Assembly (NCBI GenBank): GCA_947589245.1
Contig: CANQBD010000001.1
Coordinates: 1-64,000, forward strand
Direction of reading: 5' to 3'
Length of the DNA stretch: 64,000 nucleotides
Origin: an uncultured Anaeroplasmataceae bacterium
GTDB lineage: Bacteria > Bacillota_I > Bacilli_A > Acholeplasmatales > Anaeroplasmataceae
A program made the position numbers and the translations under genes. Shown here in pieces: positions 48,445 to 56,353 of this stretch (the stretch's first letter is position 1; every line of letters begins with the position of its first letter). The notes beneath the pieces are model-generated. The model did not search any database and was not told the origin of the DNA. It worked only from the letters and a program-made list of their open reading frames with translations.

Positions 48445-48470
48445 AAAAGCCAAGCCTATTACAGCTTGGC
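48445..48470 (-). terminator. Hairpin between activase and Crp-like genes
   Basis: On the minus strand GCCAAGC and GCTTGGC form a 7-bp stem whose loop holds the stop codon of the upstream gene, followed by TTTTATT. The short T-run suggests partial termination, letting some transcripts reach the regulator. Confidence 0.6.
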
Positions 48471-49718
48471 ATCCTCGTTTTCTTTAATTTTTTCTCTAGC
48501 AATAGCTAGCATTAATTTTATTCGATTTTCTTGATTAACTTTAGTAGCAGAAGGATCATAGTCAATTGCTACTATATTAGCAGTTGGATATTTTGTTTTA
48601 ATTTTTTTCATTACACCTTTGCCACATATATGATTAGGTAAGCAACCAAAGGGTTGAGTACAAATGATATTTTCATAACCGATTTTTACTAGCTCAACCA
48701 TTTCGGCTGTTAATAGCCAACCTTCACCCATTTTTGTGCCATGTGATAAAATACCTTCAGATAAATCTTTAGTATGAGAGAAGTATTGCATAGGGGTAAA
48801 TTTAGTTGGTTTAATACTATTAATCATTAATTTTTCTCGTCGTTTTAAGTACCAAATTAAAGCTTTTGAAACTAATTTCTTTGTAATTCCATGTCCATAA
48901 AATTCATTGTCATAGATAGAATTATATAGGCAATAAAGAATAAAGCCATAAAGTCCAGGAACCATTACCTCAGCACCTTCACTTACTAAGAAATCTTCTA
49001 AGTGGTTATTTCCTAAAGCCGCAAATTTAACGTAGATTTCACCAACAACACCAACTTTTGGACAAGCTTGTGTCAAATTCAGCTCTAGACCATCAAAGGC
49101 TTTAGCTATCATATTAAGATTATGTTTTAAGGCTCGATAAGATACACCTTTGTTTTGTTCGTATTGTTTACCTATGCTTTCAACTAAGCTTAAAGCTAGA
49201 TTTAAAGCTGATCCTTTTTGAACCTCATAGGTACGAGTTTTATTATATAAATACATTATTTCATCGCCATAAGTCATTGCTGCAGCAACCTTTTTAATTA
49301 GAGGTAAGGTTAGTTTAAGGCCACTATCTTTTTCAAGGTTGGAGGCATTAAGTGAAACAACAGGAATGAAACCATAGCCTGCTTTGTCTAAAGCTTTTCT
49401 AAGTAAATGAATATAATTAGAAGCCCGGCAGCCACCACCAGTTTGAGTGATAAGCAGAACAAGCTTATCGTGATCATTACGATGATTTAGGTTATCAATA
49501 AATTGACCGATTACTAAAAGGGCTGGATAACAAGTATCATTATGAACATATTTTAAGCCTTCTGTAACTACATCTGGTCCTTCATTATGCATTATTTCTA
49601 CCTTATAGCCTGAACATAGAAGAGCCTTTTCAAATAAGGCCATATGAAATGGCAACATTGAAGGAATTAAAATGGTATGAGTTTTTCGCATTGATGCCAC
49701 AAATTTTGGATAAGCCAT
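48459..49718 (-). CDS. 2-hydroxyacyl-CoA dehydratase-related protein, C-terminal part
   Basis: A 419-residue protein equivalent to the C-terminal part (COG3581-like) of large acyl-CoA dehydratase-activase proteins. Cys-containing motifs include HNDTCYPALLVIGQ, GGGCRASNY and CTQPFGCLPNHICGKG, likely ligands of an iron-sulfur cluster. In many Firmicutes this region is fused to the activase as one chain of about 1400 residues; here 969 plus 419 residues give the same total. Its ATG follows the upstream stop after two bases, with AGGAGG inside the end of the upstream gene. A -1 frameshift would fuse both. Confidence 0.82.
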   Translation of the reverse strand: MAYPKFVASMRKTHTILIPSMLPFHMALFEKALLCSGYKVEIMHNEGPDVVTEGLKYVHNDTCYPALLVIGQFIDNLNHRNDHDKLVLLITQTGGGCRASNYIHLLRKALDKAGYGFIPVVSLNASNLEKDSGLKLTLPLIKKVAAAMTYGDEIMYLYNKTRTYEVQKGSALNLALSLVESIGKQYEQNKGVSYRALKHNLNMIAKAFDGLELNLTQACPKVGVVGEIYVKFAALGNNHLEDFLVSEGAEVMVPGLYGFILYCLYNSIYDNEFYGHGITKKLVSKALIWYLKRREKLMINSIKPTKFTPMQYFSHTKDLSEGILSHGTKMGEGWLLTAEMVELVKIGYENIICTQPFGCLPNHICGKGVMKKIKTKYPTANIVAIDYDPSATKVNQENRIKLMLAIAREKIKENEDAKL

Positions 49719-49720
49719 TT

Positions 49721-52630
49721 TTATTCCTCCTTTTTTTGTTTTAGGGCAGCAAATAAGCTTCTTAATCTAATTTTAACTGCTCCTAAATTAGTAATTTCAT
49801 CAATTTTAATTTGGGTATAAATTTTACCTTTTTCTTCTAATATACTTTTACATTCATCAGTTGTAACAGCATCTAGACCACAGCCAAAGCTGACTAATTG
49901 AACAAGGTTCATATCTTTTTGAGTTGTACAATATTTGGCGGCTGCATAGAGTCTAGCGTGATATGTCCACTGGTTTAAAACACCAACTGGGAATTTTGGG
50001 ATTAAATGAGAAATTGATTCTTCAGAAACAACGGCCACACCAAAGCCATTTATTAATTTATCAATTCCATGATTAACTTGGGGATCCACATGATAAGGGC
50101 GTCCCGCCAACACAATAATTTGTTGTTTATTTTTTTGGGCTTTTGTGATTATTTGATCCGCTTTATTTCTTAAATCAGCCAAATGATTTTCATATTCTTG
50201 GAAGGCTTTAGTAGAAGCATTAACTATTTCATGCTTAGATATTTTATAATTTTTTAAAATATTATGCATTTTGTTTTCAAACACCTTTTTATCATGAATT
50301 CCGATAAAAGGATGTAGGAAATTGATGGTTTGCACATCTTTAACATTATTTTCGATTGTTTGAGGGTAGTAGGCAACAATGGGACAATTAAAATGATTGT
50401 CGCCTTTTTTTTCATCAATATTATAGCTCATGCAAGGATAGAAGATTGTAGTTATTCCTGCAGCTTGAAGTTTGGCAATATGACCATGAACTAATTTTGC
50501 GGGATAGCAAACTGTATCTGAAGGAATTGTATGTTGACCTAATGTATAAATTTTTTCATTAGAAAAACCACTATTTATTACTTCAAAATCTAAGGCAGTA
50601 AAGAAAGTGTGCCAGAAGGGTAATAATTCATAATTGTTTAAAACTAAAGGAATACCTATTTTACCCCGCTTAGCATTAGTCTTTGGGGTATAGCTTAGTA
50701 GCTTTTGCCTAATATATTCATATAAATTACTATCATTATTTGTTACTTTTTTTGTCAATGGCTTTTCACAGCGATTACCACTTATATATTTGTTTGAATT
50801 ACTGCCAAATGTATTAACAGATAGAAGACAATGATTATTACAAATTTTACAATTGAAATTTAATACCTTGTGATCAAATTTAGCCAACTCTGCTTTCGTG
50901 ATAGTTGAACTTTTTGCTAATTTTAAACTCTTGGCATATAAAGCGGCTCCATAGGCTCCCATAAGTCCTGAGATATTAGGACAAACAACTTCTAAATTTA
51001 ATTCTTTTTCAAAGGCTCTTAAAACGGCCTCATTATGAAATGTACCACCCTGAACTACGATATTTTTCCCAAGCTGAGCACTAGTAGTAGCTCTAATAAC
51101 TTTATATAATGCATTTTTGACTACTGAGATAGATAGACCAGCCGAAATATTTTCAATAGTCGCCCCATCTTTTTGAGCTTGTTTAACTGAAGAATTCATA
51201 AAGACTGTGCATCTTGAACCTAAGTCAACAGGTTTTTTAGCCATTAAACCAAGCTTGGCAAAATCTTCAATATTATAGCCTAACGTGTTAGCAAATGTTT
51301 GAAGGAAGGAACCGCAGCCTGATGAACATGCCTCATTTAAGAAGATATTAGAGATAGCTTTATTTTCAATTTTAAAGCATTTGATATCCTGACCACCAAT
51401 ATCAATTATAAAATCAACATCGGGTTTAAATTTAGCTGCTGCCTGATAATGAGCCATTGTCTCAACTAGACCGGCATCTAGGTTAAAAGCATTTTTAGCT
51501 AAGTCTTCACCATAGCCAGTAGAAGCACTGCCAGCAATTTTAATATTTGGATATTTATTATATATTTCTTCGAAGATATTTTTAATAACTTCAACAGGAT
51601 TACCTTTATTTGGTTGATATCTTTCAAAACGTATTTCTTCATTTTCATCTATTAATACAAATTTTAAGGTTGTAGAACCACTATCAATACCTAAGTATAA
51701 GGGACCATCATAATCATCTAAGGATTTTGAGGGAATGTAGGTTTTAGCGTGTCGTTTTCTAAATTCCGCTAATTCAGCCTCGTTAGCAAATAGAGGTTGA
51801 TTGTAGGCATAGGTAGCTTTATTAATATAGTCTTCTAACTCATTAATTTTTGCAGTTATATCAACTGGTTCTTTAGCGCATAATGCCGCTCCTATGGCTA
51901 CATAATATAATGAATTTTCTGGACAAATACCTTTGACATTTAAGGCTTGATCAAAGCTATTTTGTAATTCTGACAAAAAGGTTAAAGGTCCTCCTAAATA
52001 AGCAACCTTTCCTTTGATTTCACGACCTTGAGCTAGTCCTCCTATTGTTTGGTTAACTACAGCCTTAAAAATAGAAGCTGCAATATCTGATTTAGAAGCA
52101 CCTTGATTAAGAAGGGGTTGAATATCAGATTTAGCAAATACGCCACATCTTGAGGCGATAGCATATAGCTTTTGATGATTAATAGCTAAACCATTAATTT
52201 CGGTGATATCGACATTTAAAAGGGTTGCCATTTGATCGATGAAAGCTCCTGTTCCACCAGCACAAGAACCATTCATTCGTACTTCCATACCATCCGTTAA
52301 AAAAAGAATTTTAGCATCTTCACCGCCTAGTTCAATAATACAATCAGTACCTGGAATTAGAGTGTTGGCGGCAATCCGAGTCGCATATACTTCTTGAACA
52401 AAAGGGATGCCTACACCTTCAGCAATACCCATACCAGCTGAGCCTGAGATAGCAAGAGATGTCTTTTCATCAATTAGTTTTAATTTGCTTAATTCTTGGA
52501 GCTTAGCTATTATATTATCCTTTATATGGGAATAATGACGTTTATAGTCAGAATATATTAATTTGTTTTCTTCATCAAGTACTACACATTTAATAGTAGT
52601 AGAACCGACGTCTAATCCGATCTTTTTCAT
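49721..52630 (-). CDS. 2-hydroxyacyl-CoA dehydratase activase-like ATPase
   Basis: A 969-residue protein with two BcrAD/BadFG-type ATPase domains (about residues 1-255 and 315-570), each with a GxDxGSTTxK phosphate loop and a Cys motif (GSCAGGTGAF and EACSSGCGSF) of the kind that binds a bridging 4Fe-4S cluster in archerases. A C-terminal DUF2229-like region follows (about 640-960), with a CxxCxxxC-type cluster (CKICNNHC). The activase transfers an electron at ATP cost in oxygen-sensitive dehydratases. The target enzyme for this large form is not known. Start 52630 is set by AGGAGGT; an ATG at 52654 lacks one. Confidence 0.85.
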   Translation of the reverse strand: MKKIGLDVGSTTIKCVVLDEENKLIYSDYKRHYSHIKDNIIAKLQELSKLKLIDEKTSLAISGSAGMGIAEGVGIPFVQEVYATRIAANTLIPGTDCIIELGGEDAKILFLTDGMEVRMNGSCAGGTGAFIDQMATLLNVDITEINGLAINHQKLYAIASRCGVFAKSDIQPLLNQGASKSDIAASIFKAVVNQTIGGLAQGREIKGKVAYLGGPLTFLSELQNSFDQALNVKGICPENSLYYVAIGAALCAKEPVDITAKINELEDYINKATYAYNQPLFANEAELAEFRKRHAKTYIPSKSLDDYDGPLYLGIDSGSTTLKFVLIDENEEIRFERYQPNKGNPVEVIKNIFEEIYNKYPNIKIAGSASTGYGEDLAKNAFNLDAGLVETMAHYQAAAKFKPDVDFIIDIGGQDIKCFKIENKAISNIFLNEACSSGCGSFLQTFANTLGYNIEDFAKLGLMAKKPVDLGSRCTVFMNSSVKQAQKDGATIENISAGLSISVVKNALYKVIRATTSAQLGKNIVVQGGTFHNEAVLRAFEKELNLEVVCPNISGLMGAYGAALYAKSLKLAKSSTITKAELAKFDHKVLNFNCKICNNHCLLSVNTFGSNSNKYISGNRCEKPLTKKVTNNDSNLYEYIRQKLLSYTPKTNAKRGKIGIPLVLNNYELLPFWHTFFTALDFEVINSGFSNEKIYTLGQHTIPSDTVCYPAKLVHGHIAKLQAAGITTIFYPCMSYNIDEKKGDNHFNCPIVAYYPQTIENNVKDVQTINFLHPFIGIHDKKVFENKMHNILKNYKISKHEIVNASTKAFQEYENHLADLRNKADQIITKAQKNKQQIIVLAGRPYHVDPQVNHGIDKLINGFGVAVVSEESISHLIPKFPVGVLNQWTYHARLYAAAKYCTTQKDMNLVQLVSFGCGLDAVTTDECKSILEEKGKIYTQIKIDEITNLGAVKIRLRSLFAALKQKKEE
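49730..49736 (-). other. Candidate -1 frameshift site A_AAA_AAG
   Basis: In the frame of the activase gene the last codons read CAA AAA AAG GAG GAA TAA. The heptamer A_AAA_AAG is in the phase needed for -1 slippage. After a shift, reading continues without stop into the ATG of the downstream gene (in frame at 49718), joining both proteins. Confidence 0.45.
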
Positions 52631-52666
52631 GGTGACCTCCTTAGAATAAAACATAAGCTAAATTTT

Positions 52667-52709
52667 ATTATATTATAAATAATATAACAAGTCAAATGAC
52701 CCTTGTCAA
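52667..52709 (-). promoter_or_regulatory. Two overlapping promoters of the activase operon
   Basis: Minus strand: P1 is TTGACA (52709-52704), 17 bases, TATATT (52686-52681). P2 is TTGACT (52695-52690), 17 bases, TATAAT (52672-52667). Confidence 0.7.
52696..52709 (-). promoter_or_regulatory. Fnr/Crp-like operator
   Basis: TTGAC-AAGG-GTCAT on the minus strand is an inverted repeat of the spacing used by Fnr-type regulators (TTGAT-N4-ATCAA). It covers the -35 of P1, fitting repression. The operon encodes a Crp-like protein at its end, so self-control is plausible. Confidence 0.4.
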
Positions 52710-52805
52710 ATTTAATTATAATCTGTCTGTTATATTTTTTCCCTGGCTATAAATGGAAAAGTTCGTAAAAAATTATTTTTAATAGCCAAATATCTAATCT
52801 TTTTC

Positions 52806-52834
52806 TTGATAGAAGGGTTGATTTAAGATATAAT
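52806..52834 (+). promoter_or_regulatory. Promoter of the GLUG lipoprotein gene
   Basis: TTGATA (52806-52811), 17 bases, TATAAT (52829-52834). Confidence 0.75.
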
Positions 52835-52879
52835 ATTTAAGAAGTATTATTTAATTATAAAGCAAAGGATTTTGATTAT

Positions 52880-54577
52880 ATGAAACGTTTATTTAAACTA
52901 ATTTCAATCCTATCATTAGGAATTGTAATATGGTTAGCAAGTTGTAGTAATAATGATACTTTGCCTAACATTGAAGGTCATTTTGATTTTACAGCTTACA
53001 AAACAACAATTACAATTAAAACAAAATTTATTGATACAGAGTCTCATGACTTATATTATGATGCAGTTAGAACCTATGTAACAGTAAGTTCAACTGATGA
53101 AGATGACAAGGAGCTTCAACGAAAAGATGTTTCTGTTATCAAACCTGCTATTACTTATCCCGATGATGATGGTACGGAAGAAGAGGGGACACATAAGGGC
53201 GACCCTTACATTGAACGTAATTTATCTGGGACTAGTTTAGATTTTAGTGGCTTAGTAGCTGATACAACCTATAAGGTTAAATTAATTATTTCCGCTAATG
53301 GTGTTCAAAAGACTTTAGAGACTAAAGATGTTACAACTATTAGTAATGGTGAAAGTGCAGACGATCCAATCATTATCAATGATTTAGAAGGTCTATTGGG
53401 TATGAGTAAGGAACGTACAGCATATTATAAATTAAATGCTGATATTGATTGTGGAGGAACTACTCCTATCATTTTCAGTTCATCAACTATTTTCACTGGT
53501 CAATTTGATGGTAATGGTCATACAATTTCTAATATCAGTCTTACTGGTAATAACTATAGTGGTTTATTCGGTTATATGCAGGGAGCTACTGTTAAAGATT
53601 TAAATATTACAGACATTAGCTATAATTATACTCGTACAGATACTTATTTGGGAGCATTAGCTGGTTATGCTGAACGTTGTACAATTACGAACGTAAATGT
53701 AAGTAATGTTACATTCTCTCATGGTGGACAAACAACTAGAAGTGCTTGGATAGGATCTTTAGTTGGTATGGCTAAAAATTCAACTATTCAAAATTGTTAT
53801 GCTAAGAATGTGGAATTGACAGTTACAAGATGTCAATTAAAGATTTATATTGGTGGTTTTATTGGTCACAATGATAATTCATTAATTAGTAATTGTGGTG
53901 TTGTAGGTAATATTAATGTAACAATGGCTTATCCTTCTAATGAAAATGGTTGTCTATATTTAGGTGGTTTTGCTGGAGTTAACGATTCTAATCGAGGCAT
54001 TACATCTTGTTATTCAAGAGTTAATTTAGGTGTTGCTGAACCTGATAGTGTTACTTCTTCAGGTTATTTAACGCATCACACTTATGTTGGTGGTTTTGTT
54101 GGTGGTAATATTCATAGTGCATCTTACATTAATGATTGTGCCGCTATTGGTGACATTGATTTAAGATTATATTATCCATACGATGTTTTTGCAGGTGGTT
54201 TTGTTGGTGCGTTAAGCGAATATAGTTCATCACGTTTAATTAATTGTGTTTATGTTCCACTTGAAACAGGTTTAGAAATTGTTTTATATGAAAAACCTGC
54301 TGATGCAGCAGATGATCCTTCTGAAGAAGAACCAGAAGAAACTGAACCTGATGAAGAAGAACCAGAAGAAACTGATTCTCAAGAGGCTTGGATTTCTTTA
54401 ACAGTGGGTCGTTGTGGTGTAAAAGCTATTTTAGAAAATGTCTTTACCTATCGTGATATTATTGAAATTGTCCATTATCATGATCAGGTAACTGTTGCTG
54501 ATTACGTTGTCAATCAAAATATTGCCTCTTTTAGTCAAACTATTCAAGCAATAATTATTGAAAGTTTAGGTCAATAA
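52880..54577 (+). CDS. GLUG-repeat surface lipoprotein
   Basis: A 565-residue lipoprotein. The signal ends WLASC (Cys near residue 22). An N-terminal domain (about 30-155) looks like a fibronectin-type beta sandwich. From about 185 to 470 there are GLUG-type beta repeats, seen as DGNGHTISNISLTGNNYSGLFGYM, and then repeated GGFxG-containing turns. A Glu/Pro-rich acidic segment follows near 475-500 and then a short C-terminal domain. Repeat proteins of this kind are surface adhesins or substrate binders; the ligand is unknown. It has its own promoter and a terminator follows. Confidence 0.82.
   Translation: MKRLFKLISILSLGIVIWLASCSNNDTLPNIEGHFDFTAYKTTITIKTKFIDTESHDLYYDAVRTYVTVSSTDEDDKELQRKDVSVIKPAITYPDDDGTEEEGTHKGDPYIERNLSGTSLDFSGLVADTTYKVKLIISANGVQKTLETKDVTTISNGESADDPIIINDLEGLLGMSKERTAYYKLNADIDCGGTTPIIFSSSTIFTGQFDGNGHTISNISLTGNNYSGLFGYMQGATVKDLNITDISYNYTRTDTYLGALAGYAERCTITNVNVSNVTFSHGGQTTRSAWIGSLVGMAKNSTIQNCYAKNVELTVTRCQLKIYIGGFIGHNDNSLISNCGVVGNINVTMAYPSNENGCLYLGGFAGVNDSNRGITSCYSRVNLGVAEPDSVTSSGYLTHHTYVGGFVGGNIHSASYINDCAAIGDIDLRLYYPYDVFAGGFVGALSEYSSSRLINCVYVPLETGLEIVLYEKPADAADDPSEEEPEETEPDEEEPEETDSQEAWISLTVGRCGVKAILENVFTYRDIIEIVHYHDQVTVADYVVNQNIASFSQTIQAIIIESLGQ
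54323..54375 (+). repeat. 30-base tandem repeat in the acidic segment
   Basis: GAAGAAGAACCAGAAGAAAC is found at 54323 and again at 54353, part of a 23-base identity with a 30-base period. It encodes EEEPEET twice and could vary in copy number without frame change. Confidence 0.7.
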
Positions 54578-54586
54578 AATTTTTAG

Positions 54587-54612
54587 AAAGGAGACATAGT
54601 ATGCTCCTTTTT
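54587..54612 (+). terminator. Terminator after the GLUG gene
   Basis: AAAGGAG (54587-54593) pairs with CTCCTTT (54604-54610), with CAT/ATG extending the stem, and T follows. Confidence 0.65.
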
Positions 54613-54637
54613 GTGTTAGTTTTTAGGAGATGATTAG

Positions 54638-55966
54638 ATGGGTCTTATGATTTATAATTCGCTATCAAATAAGTTAGAAGAATTTAAACCTATTCAACCT
54701 AATAAAGTTAATATGTATGTTTGTGGGCCAACAGTATATAATTATATTCATATTGGTAATGCTAGACCTATTGTCTTTTATGATGTATTAAGAAATTATT
54801 TAGAATTTATTGGCTATGAGGTAACCTATGCTTCAAATGTCACCGATGTTGATGATAAGATTATTAATCAAGCTTTAGCTGAAGGAAAGACCGAAAAGGA
54901 AATAGCTAGTTTTTATGAAAAAGCTTATTTTGATGCTGTTAAACTTTTAGGTAGTAGTGAGCCTGATTTAATACCTCATGCTACAGATTATATTCCGGAT
55001 ATGATAAGCTTTATCAATGAATTGATTAATAAGGGTTATGCTTATGAGGTTGATGGTGATGTTTTTTTTAGAGTGAATAAAATTGCTGATTATGGTTGTT
55101 TATCAAATCAAGTTAGTGAAGATTTAGAATCGGGAGCTAGAATTAGTGTTAATACTAAAAAAGAAAATCCTTTAGATTTCTCTTTATGGAAAAAGACAGA
55201 AGTAGGAATTAAATGGGATTCACCATTTGGTAGTGGTAGGCCTGGCTGGCACACAGAATGTGTCGTTATGAATCATAAGCTTTTTGGAGATACATTAGAT
55301 ATTCATGGTGGGGGAATGGATTTAAAATTTCCTCATCATGAAAATGAAATTGCTCAAAGTGAGGCTTTATATCATAACCATTTAGCTAAATATTGGATGC
55401 ACGTTGGACGTTTAGAATTTGAAGGGCAAAAAATGTCTAAGTCTTTACACAATGTAATTTTAGTTAAGGATTTAGCTAATACTATGAACGGTATGATTAT
55501 GCGAATGGTTTTAGCATTCACGCCCTATCGTAATAATTTTTCTTATTCAGAACAAATTTTTGATTTTTATAAGAAAACTTTTGAAAAATGGCAAAGAGCT
55601 TATAAACAAGGTTTATATGAATTACAGCTTCAAGAGCTTACTCCCAATGAATTTTGTGATACTGATATAGAGAAATTTAAGGAATATATGAATCAAGATT
55701 TCAATGTTCAAAATGTTTTGATGTTGATTGAAAACATTGTTAAGGATTTGAATGTAGCTATTCGAACTAAAAATCTTGCTGAGACTGCTAAAAAATGGTT
55801 AACTCTTGATAAAATCTTGGCAGTAATGGGAGTCAATTTATTTGTTGAAAAATTGAATGAAGAGCAGTTAGAAGTTTATAAAGCATGGCTTAATGCTAGA
55901 GCTTTAAAAGATTTTGAAAAGGCAGATATTTATCGTAATAAATTAATGGATTGGAAGTTAATTTAA
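54638..55966 (+). CDS. cysS: Cysteinyl-tRNA synthetase
   Basis: Charges tRNA-Cys. The 442-residue class I enzyme has the HIGN motif (HIGNARPIV, near residue 37) and KMSKS (near 267). Zinc ligands are Cys in YVCGPTVY, Cys in WHTECVVM, and the following HGGGMDLKFPHHENE. AGGAGAT precedes the ATG. No T-box was seen upstream. Its stop overlaps the start of mrnC (TAATG), the usual Firmicutes pairing. Confidence 0.96.
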   Translation: MGLMIYNSLSNKLEEFKPIQPNKVNMYVCGPTVYNYIHIGNARPIVFYDVLRNYLEFIGYEVTYASNVTDVDDKIINQALAEGKTEKEIASFYEKAYFDAVKLLGSSEPDLIPHATDYIPDMISFINELINKGYAYEVDGDVFFRVNKIADYGCLSNQVSEDLESGARISVNTKKENPLDFSLWKKTEVGIKWDSPFGSGRPGWHTECVVMNHKLFGDTLDIHGGGMDLKFPHHENEIAQSEALYHNHLAKYWMHVGRLEFEGQKMSKSLHNVILVKDLANTMNGMIMRMVLAFTPYRNNFSYSEQIFDFYKKTFEKWQRAYKQGLYELQLQELTPNEFCDTDIEKFKEYMNQDFNVQNVLMLIENIVKDLNVAIRTKNLAETAKKWLTLDKILAVMGVNLFVEKLNEEQLEVYKAWLNARALKDFEKADIYRNKLMDWKLI

Positions 55967-56343
55967 TGAATGCTAATATGTATAATGGTATGAGTCTAGC
56001 ATATTTGGGCGATGCTATTTATGAGGTCTATATCCGAAAGCATGCCCTTAATATTGGTCTAACCAAAGTAAATGATTTACATAATTTTGTTGTCCAATAC
56101 ACGAGTAGTGAAGCTCAAATGAAGGCTATACATTATTTATTAGATAAAGAAATATTAACCTCAGAAGAGGTGCTGATTTATAAAAGAGGGCGTAACTCAC
56201 ACATTCATAGTGTACGCAAGAATGTTGATATAAAAACCTATTTAGATGCTACAGGATTTGAAGCAATTTTAGGTTACTTATATCTTGAGGAAAATATAAT
56301 ACGCTTAGAAGAATTAATATCTATAGTATTAGATATGAAGTAG
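55966..56343 (+). CDS. mrnC: Mini-ribonuclease 3
   Basis: Mini-III processes the 23S rRNA precursor ends and has an RNase III catalytic domain without a double-stranded RNA-binding domain. The 125-residue protein has AYLGDAIYEVYIRKHAL near residue 10 and LGYLYLEEN near 104, the metal-binding segments. Start 55966 overlaps the cysS stop; an upstream TTG at 55951 is less likely. Position after cysS is conserved. Confidence 0.94.
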   Translation: MNANMYNGMSLAYLGDAIYEVYIRKHALNIGLTKVNDLHNFVVQYTSSEAQMKAIHYLLDKEILTSEEVLIYKRGRNSHIHSVRKNVDIKTYLDATGFEAILGYLYLEENIIRLEELISIVLDMK

Positions 56344-56353
56344 GAGGTAAACT

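Noticed and set aside
49716..49740. Activase split as a simple pseudogene or sequencing error
   Set aside because: The downstream gene has its own strong ribosome binding site and ATG, and the join is consistent with either reinitiation or programmed frameshifting.
54578..54637. T-box leader before cysS
   Set aside because: Only about 60 bases lie between genes, and they hold a terminator hairpin; there is no room for a T-box.
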